A stretch of 58,094 bases of DNA from Chitinophagales bacterium (GTDB lineage: Bacteria; Bacteroidota; Bacteroidia; Chitinophagales; Chitinophagaceae): positions 1 to 58,094 of the forward strand of contig JAURIR010000005.1 in assembly GCA_030832645.1 (NCBI GenBank), in the 5' to 3' direction. The position numbers and the translations under genes were made by a program. Under the pieces are notes generated by a model, which was not told where the DNA came from, searched no databases, and saw only the letters and a program-made list of their open reading frames with translations. Shown here in pieces: positions 51,513 through 58,094 of this stretch (position 1 is its first letter; each line of letters opens with the position of its first letter).

Positions 51513-53231
51513 ATGCATTACACTGCGAATATTGAGAAACTAAAACACAGTTTCTTACCAGAGGTATTTGAGTTGAAAGACTGGCAAACACTCGAGCCCT
51601 ACTTTATCACACTGCGCGACAGGCAACTGAACAGCAAAGCCGACTTGGAGAAATGGCTAAAGGACCTGAGTGAACTTGAAGCCTTTATCTCTGAAGATGC
51701 TTGCTGGCGGCAGGTTCGGATGACATGTGATACAGAGAATAAATCACTGGAAGAAGCATTTAATTTTTTCTTTTTGGAAATTCAGCCACGCATCCAGCCC
51801 TATGCTGATTTGCTAAATAAAAAATTAATCAATTGCCCTTTTACCAAAGAACTGGATCAGGATACTTATTTTACCTACATACGTTCCATCAAAAAAAGTA
51901 TCGATCTCTTCAGAGAGGAAAATATCCCGCTTCAGGCAGAGGCCAGTGTTTTGCAACAACAATATGGAATGATTGCCGGGAAGATGACGATTGAACAAGA
52001 TGGAAAAGAATATACCTTACAACAAGCCGGAAAATTTCTGGAAAACGAAGACAGAAAGATCCGCGAAACGGTATATAAAAAAATTGCAGAGAGAAGGCTG
52101 GTAGACAAAGAGCCGTTAAACGATCTTTTTTCTAAATTGATTGGCATTCGACATCAAATTGCATTGAATGCTGGATTTAAAAACTACCGCGACTACAAAT
52201 TTGCAGAAATGGGTCGCTTTGATTACACACCCCAAGACTGTTTTCAATTTCATGAGGCGGTAAAAACTGAAGTGATGCCATTGGTAGATGAAATCTATCA
52301 ATACCAGCAAAAGAAATTAGGGGTAGACACCATGCGCCCATGGGATACAGAAGCAGAGCGTGCAGGAATTCAACCACTACGCCCGTTTACGGATGGAAAA
52401 GATTTGCTTGAAAAAACCGTTCAATGCCTTGATCAACTCAATCCATTTTTTGGTGATTGCCTACGAAAAATGAATGAATTGAATCACCTTGATCTGGATA
52501 GCAGAAAAGGAAAAGCACCAGGCGGATATAATTGTCCATTAGCAGAATCTGGCGCACCTTTTATTTTTATGAACGCAGCATCACAAATGAGTGATGTAAC
52601 AACCATGGTGCACGAAGGTGGTCATGCCATTCATTCATTTTTATCGCACCCTCTAGAATTGACCGGTTTCAAAGAATATCCAACAGAAATGGCCGAAGTA
52701 GCGAGCATGTCGATGGAATTATTTACCATGGATCACTGGAATGTATTCTTCGCTAACGAAGAGGAAATGAAAAGAGCCAAAAGACATCAATTAGAAAGAG
52801 TCATTACCATTTTTCCTTGGATTGCTACCATCGATAAATTCCAACACTGGATATACGAGAATCCTGCACATACACTGGAAGAGAGAAAGGAAAACTGGTT
52901 ACGTATTTTGAATGAGTTCAGCTCGGCTGCACTTGATTTCAGTGGACTTGAATCATTCAGGTCATACAGCTGGCAGAAACAACTTCACTTATTTGAGGTT
53001 CCATTCTACTACATAGAATACGGAATTGCACAGCTGGGAGCCATCGGGATGTGGCTTCAATACAAGGAAGATCCGAAGAAAGGAATTGAAAATTACATCA
53101 AAGCATTGAGTTTAGGTGGCACAAAAACACTTCCAGAACTTTATAAAAACGCAGGTATTGAAATCATTTTCGATGCTACGAGGATCAGTCGTTTAATGCG
53201 ATTTATTAAAAAAGAGTTAGAAAGTTTATAA
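51513..53231 (+). CDS. M3 family oligoendopeptidase
   Basis: A 572-residue zinc oligopeptidase of the PepF type. The HExxH site is MVHEGGHAIHSFLSHP (near residue 367), with the downstream Glu ligand in YPTEMAEVASMSMELF. PGGYNCPLAESGAPFIFMNA and HLFEVPFYYIEYGIAQLGAIGMW near the C-terminus are further M3B hallmarks, the latter with the Tyr and Arg that stabilise substrate. It is cytosolic (no signal peptide) and probably degrades peptides of 6-20 residues. It starts 10 nt after the DUF5606-like gene. It is followed after ~90 nt by the hairpin at 53319-53345. Confidence 0.95.
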   Translation: MHYTANIEKLKHSFLPEVFELKDWQTLEPYFITLRDRQLNSKADLEKWLKDLSELEAFISEDACWRQVRMTCDTENKSLEEAFNFFFLEIQPRIQPYADLLNKKLINCPFTKELDQDTYFTYIRSIKKSIDLFREENIPLQAEASVLQQQYGMIAGKMTIEQDGKEYTLQQAGKFLENEDRKIRETVYKKIAERRLVDKEPLNDLFSKLIGIRHQIALNAGFKNYRDYKFAEMGRFDYTPQDCFQFHEAVKTEVMPLVDEIYQYQQKKLGVDTMRPWDTEAERAGIQPLRPFTDGKDLLEKTVQCLDQLNPFFGDCLRKMNELNHLDLDSRKGKAPGGYNCPLAESGAPFIFMNAASQMSDVTTMVHEGGHAIHSFLSHPLELTGFKEYPTEMAEVASMSMELFTMDHWNVFFANEEEMKRAKRHQLERVITIFPWIATIDKFQHWIYENPAHTLEERKENWLRILNEFSSAALDFSGLESFRSYSWQKQLHLFEVPFYYIEYGIAQLGAIGMWLQYKEDPKKGIENYIKALSLGGTKTLPELYKNAGIEIIFDATRISRLMRFIKKELESL

Positions 53232-53281
53232 TCAGTGACTAATATCACGCTGCTACATTCAAAAAAATAATTCAGATTATT

Positions 53282-53289
53282 TATATTTG
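53282..53289 (+). promoter_or_regulatory. Orphan -7 element before a terminator
   Basis: TATATTTG matches TAnnTTTG exactly but precedes no open frame; the next structure is the hairpin at 53319. If used, it would give a ~50-nt RNA. No TTG was found at the right -33 distance. Confidence 0.3.
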
Positions 53290-53318
53290 GCCTGCTACTA
53301 ATCAGAGCCTTAACGAAT

Positions 53319-53346
53319 GCCCCGGTGTTTCTACACCAGGGCTTTA
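53319..53346 (+). terminator. Terminator between the M3 peptidase and Fur genes
   Basis: GCCCCGGTGT (53319-53328) pairs with ACACCAGGGC (53333-53342) around TTCT, with one mismatch (C23/A38). TTTATTATTT follows. It ends the plus-strand transcript and may also serve the convergent Fur gene, whose stop is at 53347. Confidence 0.7.
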
Positions 53347-53766
53347 TTATTTACATGTTTTACATACACCTGATACAATCATATTGATTTCATGTGCATG
53401 ATATCCAATAGGTAATTTGACAGTAGGTATCTGTGTATCGTCTAAGCAAATTGTTTTACCACATGCATCACAACTAAAATGAACATGGTTGTCGTGGTGA
53501 TGCCCAGCTACAATACACTCATCATTGCACAGTGCATACCGTGTGATATTATCCGAGGAAGGAATAGTATGTATAATCCCTTTTTCCATGAATGTTTGCA
53601 GTGTGCGATAGATGGTTACTCGGTCGTATTTTTCTTTGCACTTCAACTCAATGTCTTGGTGTGCCAAAGCAGTAGGAGAGGATAAAAATATATCCAGTAT
53701 TTTGGTTCTGCTTGAAGTAATACTCAAAGCACTTGATTTCAATATATCTCCACTCAATTTTTTCAT
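53347..53766 (-). CDS. Fur-family metalloregulator (Zur/PerR-like)
   Basis: A 139-residue winged-helix repressor. The helix-turn-helix segment is KYDRVTIYRTLQTFMEKGIIH (recognition helix around RVTIYRTL). The metal-binding half has GHHHDNHVHFSCDACGKTICL, with His ligands and the first CxxC, and ends in VCKTCK, the second CxxC, so a structural zinc site is expected. The exact sensed metal (Zn, Fe or peroxide) is not clear from sequence. It overlaps the upstream SCO gene by 4 nt (ATGA) and is divergent from MerC across a 15-bp palindrome, so a zinc- or metal-responsive autoregulated module is likely. A Zur role is inference. Confidence 0.92.
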   Translation of the reverse strand: MKKLSGDILKSSALSITSSRTKILDIFLSSPTALAHQDIELKCKEKYDRVTIYRTLQTFMEKGIIHTIPSSDNITRYALCNDECIVAGHHHDNHVHFSCDACGKTICLDDTQIPTVKLPIGYHAHEINMIVSGVCKTCK

Positions 53767-54368
53767 TCTGCTAATAATTCCTTGATGTCTTCGACTAATT
53801 TTTTTACTTCGTCTTTTTTTATTCCATCATAAATACCCCTCACCCTTCCTTGCTTATCTACCAATGTAAAAAATTGTGTATGTAAAAACTGATCGTTGAT
53901 ATTGACAGAACTATTTTTGGGATCGTCCAATAAATAACTTTCGCGTGCAGTTTTGTACAGGGACTCTTTTGTGCCAGTTACAAACCACCAATTATTCAAG
54001 GATGCCCCCAGTGAATCTGCGTAATGTTGCAAAACAGGAATTGAATCTACTTCTGGATTTACAGTATGAGAGATGATAAGAAAGTTACTATCAGATTTAA
54101 ACTGCTCATAAATTTCTTTCATGTTTTTGTTCATCTTTGGACAAATTCCTTTGCAAGTAGTAAAGAAATATTCTGCAACATACACTCGATGATTAACATC
54201 AGTTGTTGATACCTCCTTCCCATCGTGTCGGGTAAAATGAAAAGATTGAACAGTATTGACCACAGGTAGTTTGACTTTCTCAAAATCGGTATAGTACATC
54301 ATTGCCCCGTAGAATGATGCTAATAATATTCCAAAAAATACCAAATAGCGAACTGCTTTTTTATTCAT
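53763..54368 (-). CDS. SCO1/SenC-family copper chaperone
   Basis: A 201-residue thioredoxin-fold protein with one N-terminal membrane anchor (YLVFFGILLASFYGAMMYY). The copper motif CKGIC (TTCKGICPKMN, near residue 72) and the partner His (DQFLHTQFFTLVD, near 166) are both present. SCO proteins deliver copper to the CuA site of cytochrome oxidase or act as periplasmic thiol reductases. The gene is transcribed first, with fur directly downstream by overlap. Its promoter and the MerC promoter face each other. No oxidase genes are in the window, so the client is unknown. Confidence 0.93.
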   Translation of the reverse strand: MNKKAVRYLVFFGILLASFYGAMMYYTDFEKVKLPVVNTVQSFHFTRHDGKEVSTTDVNHRVYVAEYFFTTCKGICPKMNKNMKEIYEQFKSDSNFLIISHTVNPEVDSIPVLQHYADSLGASLNNWWFVTGTKESLYKTARESYLLDDPKNSSVNINDQFLHTQFFTLVDKQGRVRGIYDGIKKDEVKKLVEDIKELLAE

Positions 54369-54393
54369 TATTGATTTTGTCTTACTAGTAATA

Positions 54394-54420
54394 CAAAGTT
54401 AGGGTAAAGTAAGAATGCAA
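54394..54420 (-). promoter_or_regulatory. Promoter of the SCO-fur operon
   Basis: On the minus strand TAACTTTG (complement of 54394-54401) matches the -7 consensus. TTG (complement of 54418-54420) lies 16 nt upstream, within the 15-bp palindrome. The -7 is ~26 nt before the SCO ATG. Confidence 0.5.
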
Positions 54421-54430
54421 CTTTGTTGCA
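54416..54430. promoter_or_regulatory. Candidate Fur-family operator TGCAAC-TTT-GTTGCA
   Basis: A perfect 6-bp inverted repeat around TTT (15 bp in all). It lies between the divergent SCO-fur and MerC promoters and covers the -33 element of SCO. Fur-family operators are usually 15-19-bp dyads of this architecture. No literature match is claimed. Confidence 0.55.
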
Positions 54431-54437
54431 AAATGTT

Positions 54438-54445
54438 TAATTTTG
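54438..54445 (+). promoter_or_regulatory. Probable -7 element of the MerC gene
   Basis: TAATTTTG matches TAnnTTTG and is 11 nt before the MerC ATG, implying a very short leader. The 15-bp palindrome lies immediately upstream, where the -33 would be. Confidence 0.4.
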
Positions 54446-54455
54446 TAATTCGATT

Positions 54456-54845
54456 ATGTTCAAAATCAATTACGATGCATTGGGGATTGCGGCTTCGGTG
54501 GCCTGTGCCATCCATTGTGCTGTGCTCCCGCTTTTGATGAGCAGTTTGCCGATTTTGGGCATCAATATCATCAACAACGTATTTTTTGAATACGGAATGA
54601 TACTTTTAGCAGCAGCAATTGGAATCTATTCCTTGATGCATGGTTTTAAGAAGCATCACCATCAATACACCCCTATCATTATCTTCTCCATAGGTATTGT
54701 ACTATTATTGTTAAAACAGGCAATCGACAGTTACCGTATTGTTCTCTTGATACCTGCAGTTATGTTGATCATCTGTGCACACGTGATCAACTACCTTAAT
54801 TGTAGAAAGGCCAATCATTGCCATACAAATGATTGCACTCACTGA
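54456..54845 (+). CDS. MerC-domain membrane protein
   Basis: A 129-residue protein with about four transmembrane helices. LGIAASVACAIHCAVLPLLMSSLPILG is the MerC-type Cys-containing first helix (ACAIHCAVLP, CxxxC-like). LLLAAAIGIYSLMHGFKKHHHQY carries a short His run. The tail CRKANHCHTNDCTH is Cys/His-rich and likely binds metal. MerC proteins transport or sense mercury or zinc in Proteobacteria. In Bacteroidota they are typically next to a Fur-family regulator, as here, which suggests zinc or other metal uptake control. It ends exactly at the stop of the convergent haloperoxidase gene. Confidence 0.85.
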   Translation: MFKINYDALGIAASVACAIHCAVLPLLMSSLPILGINIINNVFFEYGMILLAAAIGIYSLMHGFKKHHHQYTPIIIFSIGIVLLLLKQAIDSYRIVLLIPAVMLIICAHVINYLNCRKANHCHTNDCTH

Positions 54846-56159
54846 TTACTTTAATTTTTCAAGAATCACTCCAGCCACTTTTTTCCCCTGAATATTCCCG
54901 TTTACACAACCCGATCTGAAATGGATGGTTCCATAGACTCTGCTGATGGATGCTTCTTCGGCAGCTTGCCTAAAGGATGTGAATGAACGAACAGGCAAAT
55001 TGTATTCGTATTCGGAAGAATCTGTAAATGCTACATTATCCCCAAATAAATGCGTCAACACCTCTGCGGCAGATGCAGAAATTGTACTATGTCCTGAAGT
55101 GTATTCAGGAAAGGGAGGAGTTTGAATGTAAGAAATCCATTGCTCATCTATCAATCGCTGTATAGCAGACTGGGGGCGAATTCTAACTGTTTTATATTTT
55201 ATATACCAGCACGAAATAAAGCCATCGTATAAGGCAACAGCCGTATATGCATATGCCTTAGCACTGGCAACAGGATCGGCTTTTTTAATCTTACATGCTG
55301 TCGCGGTTATAGCCATCCAATGACCACCGGGTGTCATCTTTTTATCCTGGAACATTACATGTCCTTTGTGCTTGGAAACAAATGGATTATCGTCCCAAAA
55401 CAATGCAATGTCAACTTGCTCGTCGGTCATGTTTTTTGAAATATCATATACCTCTTTCACTTCTTTGTAAAAATCGGAATTGGTGTCTTCGCTGTATGCC
55501 GGATAGGGATCTGCTTCCACCTGACTGGAACTATCCAATCCCATTGTCATCATCTTAGACCAATAGGGCTCCAATCCATCTGCATAATCGGGTGCCGTAG
55601 GAATCCATCGAGATTTTTCAGAAGTTTTCACTTCAAATCGCTCCATCCCTCTTGTCTCTTTATAATTATCCTTGGATAGTCTTTTTGCAACCACATCAGC
55701 TACTCGCTGTCCAAAGGCGATGGAACTGTCAATGACTTCTTTCTCTAAATCTGCGCCGTATAAATTGATCAATGAATCCTTGTAATTGGAAATCTCGGGA
55801 GCAGAAAAAGTTACTTTTTTCGCAGTTTCACAAAATGCCTGAATAGCAGCAATAGAAAAATTATATTTTTTGCCCTCTGCAGGTGTGGGCATTGGATCAA
55901 ACCCTTTCAAACGTGCAGTAATAGAAGAAGATGATGGTTGATCAAAACGCAATGCCTCGTACATGGCCAAAGAGCAATTTGCATAAATTCTGCTGGCCAC
56001 AGGAGGTGTAAAAATATCAACTACAATGATATCAGTGAGTTTTTTGATCATTTGATGTGGTAGCTCATTATTCGACAGAATAGTTTTGTTCGAAGAGCCA
56101 CAACCCATGAAAAAAACTGAAACAATAAAAAGAGAGAGGATATATTTTATAGCTTTCAT
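54846..56159 (-). CDS. Vanadium-dependent haloperoxidase-like lipoprotein (PAP2 superfamily)
   Basis: A 437-residue lipoprotein (signal ILSLFIVSVFFMGC). The helical vanadate/phosphate site has the three expected motifs: IKYKTVRIRPQSAIQ (Lys...ArgPro), FPEYTSGHSTISASAA (SGH with the catalytic His) and SISRVYGTIHFRSGC (SR-x5-H with the vanadate-ligating His). This fits vanadium haloperoxidase and bacterial PAP2-type acid phosphatases, and the phosphatase alternative cannot be excluded. It is separated by 3 nt from the upstream VCBS/ASPIC protein gene, so the two are probably one operon. Similar pairs occur in other Bacteroidota. Substrate is unknown. Confidence 0.88.
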   Translation of the reverse strand: MKAIKYILSLFIVSVFFMGCGSSNKTILSNNELPHQMIKKLTDIIVVDIFTPPVASRIYANCSLAMYEALRFDQPSSSSITARLKGFDPMPTPAEGKKYNFSIAAIQAFCETAKKVTFSAPEISNYKDSLINLYGADLEKEVIDSSIAFGQRVADVVAKRLSKDNYKETRGMERFEVKTSEKSRWIPTAPDYADGLEPYWSKMMTMGLDSSSQVEADPYPAYSEDTNSDFYKEVKEVYDISKNMTDEQVDIALFWDDNPFVSKHKGHVMFQDKKMTPGGHWMAITATACKIKKADPVASAKAYAYTAVALYDGFISCWYIKYKTVRIRPQSAIQRLIDEQWISYIQTPPFPEYTSGHSTISASAAEVLTHLFGDNVAFTDSSEYEYNLPVRSFTSFRQAAEEASISRVYGTIHFRSGCVNGNIQGKKVAGVILEKLK

Positions 56160-56162
56160 CGC

Positions 56163-58094
56163 TTATGGTTGAATGGTACGAGTGATGGTTCCTTTTGTAT
56201 CATAGATGGTAATAGCCCGATGTGCAGGTAACACCCACGATCTTGTTTCTTGCGACAGAAAAGAAGAACCCCAGGAGAATTCCATTTTTCGTTTTTGATT
56301 ATTTGGCAATTCTACGACAGCAAAAGATTCGTTCTTACGGAGACGATCGATTTTATCCTCGCTGGTACTGTATTTAAAAAGACTGAGCGGTTTTCTATTT
56401 TCCGTGGAAACTAAGTACTGCTCTCCTTTTATCATTGCTTTGGTAAGTGCTCGGGCATCCCCTGGTACGAAAAATCCGGATGCTTCAAAAGACATGGGCT
56501 TGAATTGCTTTTTGCCATCATTCAACATCACCAATCCATTGAATGCATCTGCCCTTCCTTGTCCTGTTTCCATCCCGTAATCATTACCAATCATAACAAT
56601 ATCTTGGTAACCATCGCGGTTCACATCCAAACATTGAATTCCATAAATGGGGGCGAGTTGTGCTTCGTTAGGCAATTCATGTAAACTGAATTTTCCGTTC
56701 CCAAGATTTTCAACCCACACCGACTTCATATAATTTGCTGAGAGTACTTGAGCTCCTTTCATTTCCTCAGGTGTAAATACATCCTGAACAGTGGCGCGGC
56801 CGAAATCTGCATAATGCTCAAACTTTTTCCTGATTAAAATCAGTTGTTTCTGCATATCATCCTTGGTATGAAAAAAATATTCGTGTTTTTTACCTGATGA
56901 GTCGGGGAAATAGCAGGAGATAAACGGATCATACGAACCATTTTGATCGAAATCCTTTGCATATATTTTAAGAGGTTCTCCGGAAGAACACTTGAAATAC
57001 TGATTCAATCCAAAATTACCCGCCACGTAATCCATATCACCGTCGTTGTCCAAATCCGCAGCCGAAAGGCTATTCCACCAACCCAGTGCATTGGATACTT
57101 GTTCGGATGGATCAATTTTCACCAAACTCTTACCAGTGTTCTTAAAAAACGTCAGTGGCATCCATTCACCTGCGATGATCAAATCTACTTTCTGATCATT
57201 GTCAAAATCACTCCACAGAGCATCGCTGACGAGTCCAACTCTGGAAAGCTCTTTATTCCATTGATCGGTAACATTGGTAAATTGGAGACGCCCTGGCTTT
57301 GATTCATTCCGCAAAAGAAAAGATTCACCGGCTTTTGGATAGGCTTTTGTTTCTACCCGTGCGCCTACAAATAAATCCAAATCACCGTCGTTGTCTATAT
57401 CGGCAGCTTTTACATTTTGGCCCGAAGAACTGATCGAAGGCAAAGCGGATGATACGATCGTAAAGTTACCTTTGGCATCGTTTTCACATAAAATATCTTG
57501 GTACAAAGACGATCCTGCATCGTGTTGATTGCTTCCTCTTACAACATACAAGTCGTTGTCGTTGTCTCCGTCGGCGTCAAACAACAACAACCCCATGTCT
57601 TCTTCTTTAATCAGATCGGATAATTTAAAAGGAAGGGTTTTTTTTATGAACCTTCCGTTGGGTTGTTGACAAAGCAGTGTAGGACCCTGGAAACGACTTG
57701 AACTTCCTAGTATCATATCGTCTAAACCATCTCCGCTTACATCCCCTACAGCAATGCCTGGGCCGTATTGAGAAAATTTATGAGGAAGTGTTTTTTGAAT
57801 ATTAAAATCTATATAATCATTCTCCTCGTGTACATAATCAATTCCAAAGGATGAAGGCTGAATAGACGCAAGGAGCGAATTTTTTGATTCAGTAATTTCG
57901 GAATAGTTGGGAAGTGCATTTTTGTAATCGAGTTTCACAACCTGATCTACCCTGATGCGATCAAGGCGTTGTGAAGACTGATCTGCCCAATAGACTCTCA
58001 AAGAATCGATGAGAGTTACAGTACCTAATCCGAAGTGAAGTGTATTTTCAGATTTGGATAGATAGCCTCGGACGCATTCGCTTTCTGCAACTTG
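56163..58094 (-). CDS. VCBS/FG-GAP repeat protein with ASPIC/UnbV domain, 5' part missing
   Basis: A partial protein reading to the right window edge in frame; the first ATG/TTG in view (58001) is internal. The edge-most residues (ECVRGYLSKSENTLHFGLG followed by IDSLRVYWAD) form an ASPIC/UnbV domain, as in CRTAC1-like proteins. The rest has several VCBS/FG-GAP blades, each with Ca-binding D-x-D-x-D-G loops: DVSGDGLDDMI, DADGDNDNDLYV, DIDNDGDLDLFVG, DLDNDGDMDYVAG and DVNRDGYQDIVMIG. Such propellers are exported and often carbohydrate- or protein-binding. It is upstream of and nearly abutting the haloperoxidase-like gene (3-nt gap). The first part of the gene, including any signal and TPR or lipobox, lies outside the window. 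Confidence 0.9.
   Translation of the reverse strand, partial: QVAESECVRGYLSKSENTLHFGLGTVTLIDSLRVYWADQSSQRLDRIRVDQVVKLDYKNALPNYSEITESKNSLLASIQPSSFGIDYVHEENDYIDFNIQKTLPHKFSQYGPGIAVGDVSGDGLDDMILGSSSRFQGPTLLCQQPNGRFIKKTLPFKLSDLIKEEDMGLLLFDADGDNDNDLYVVRGSNQHDAGSSLYQDILCENDAKGNFTIVSSALPSISSSGQNVKAADIDNDGDLDLFVGARVETKAYPKAGESFLLRNESKPGRLQFTNVTDQWNKELSRVGLVSDALWSDFDNDQKVDLIIAGEWMPLTFFKNTGKSLVKIDPSEQVSNALGWWNSLSAADLDNDGDMDYVAGNFGLNQYFKCSSGEPLKIYAKDFDQNGSYDPFISCYFPDSSGKKHEYFFHTKDDMQKQLILIRKKFEHYADFGRATVQDVFTPEEMKGAQVLSANYMKSVWVENLGNGKFSLHELPNEAQLAPIYGIQCLDVNRDGYQDIVMIGNDYGMETGQGRADAFNGLVMLNDGKKQFKPMSFEASGFFVPGDARALTKAMIKGEQYLVSTENRKPLSLFKYSTSEDKIDRLRKNESFAVVELPNNQKRKMEFSWGSSFLSQETRSWVLPAHRAITIYDTKGTITRTIQP

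Overview
The window looks like ordinary chromosome from a member of the Bacteroidota, most likely a Chitinophagaceae-like organism. This is judged from gene content and promoter style, not from a marker-gene tree. Supporting signs are several Bacteroidota families (a DUF5606-type protein, a DUF4382 lipoprotein, an esterase/cupredoxin/DUF1080 cluster, a PadR-PspC pair, and paired active and inactive M16 peptidases), futalosine-type menaquinone synthesis (mqnC), low-to-moderate GC, and upstream regions carrying the Bacteroidota -7 element TAnnTTTG. No tRNA, rRNA, transposase, phage gene or CRISPR array was seen. No stretch longer than about 270 bp lacks a gene.

Layout. 1-5.2 kb (+): the 3' end of purN, a carboxypeptidase-regulatory-like protein, an M19 dipeptidase, a penicillin-acylase-type Ntn hydrolase and an exported TIM-barrel sugar isomerase-like protein. 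5.2-10.2 kb (-): an aspartyl-protease/PDZ protein, two M16 subunits and a lipoprotein. 10.3-16.0 kb: mqnC followed by a 5-oxoprolinase set (pxpB, pxpC, pxpA) plus an NRAMP-like transporter, interrupted by an oppositely oriented beta-propeller gene. 16.0-30.1 kb (-): a SWIM/SNF2 helicase, a sugar-acid dehydratase, comB, gcvT, a double-PspC membrane protein, its PadR regulator, an M24 peptidase and a UvrD/PcrA helicase. 30.2-36.7 kb: a DUF4382 lipoprotein, a D-aminoacylase, a half-length asparaginase, an OmpA-type lipoprotein and a YncE/phosphoesterase fusion. 37.0-53.2 kb (+): recA, mgsA, an amidase, uvrB, a DUF1080/PA14 protein, a propeller-cupredoxin protein, an esterase, polA, a fatty acid hydroxylase, a DsbA-like protein, a DUF5606-like protein and an M3 oligopeptidase. 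53.3-58.1 kb: a metal-related divergent module (Fur-family regulator and SCO facing MerC), then a vanadium haloperoxidase-like lipoprotein and the end of an ASPIC/VCBS protein.

Two functional themes stand out. One is turnover of peptides and amino-acid derivatives: M19, Ntn acylase, M16 pair, 5-oxoprolinase, M24, D-aminoacylase, asparaginase domain, amidase and M3. The other is DNA repair: UvrD/PcrA, RecA, UvrB and Pol I lie within 22 kb.

The most interesting structure is non-coding or repeat-derived. (i) Three related composite repeats (long palindrome and/or a C/T-rich tract) lie within 2.8 kb. One is read in frame as an insertion in UvrD, and one forms the C-terminus of PadR. (ii) A strong intrinsic terminator lies upstream of recA, followed by two CTAA-N5-TTAG dyads and a recA promoter, suggesting a small RNA or attenuator plus an unrecognised operator. 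(iii) Clean dyads sit on the -33 elements of the padR promoter and the SCO/MerC divergent promoters. I did not find a clear new defence, biosynthetic or mobile system.
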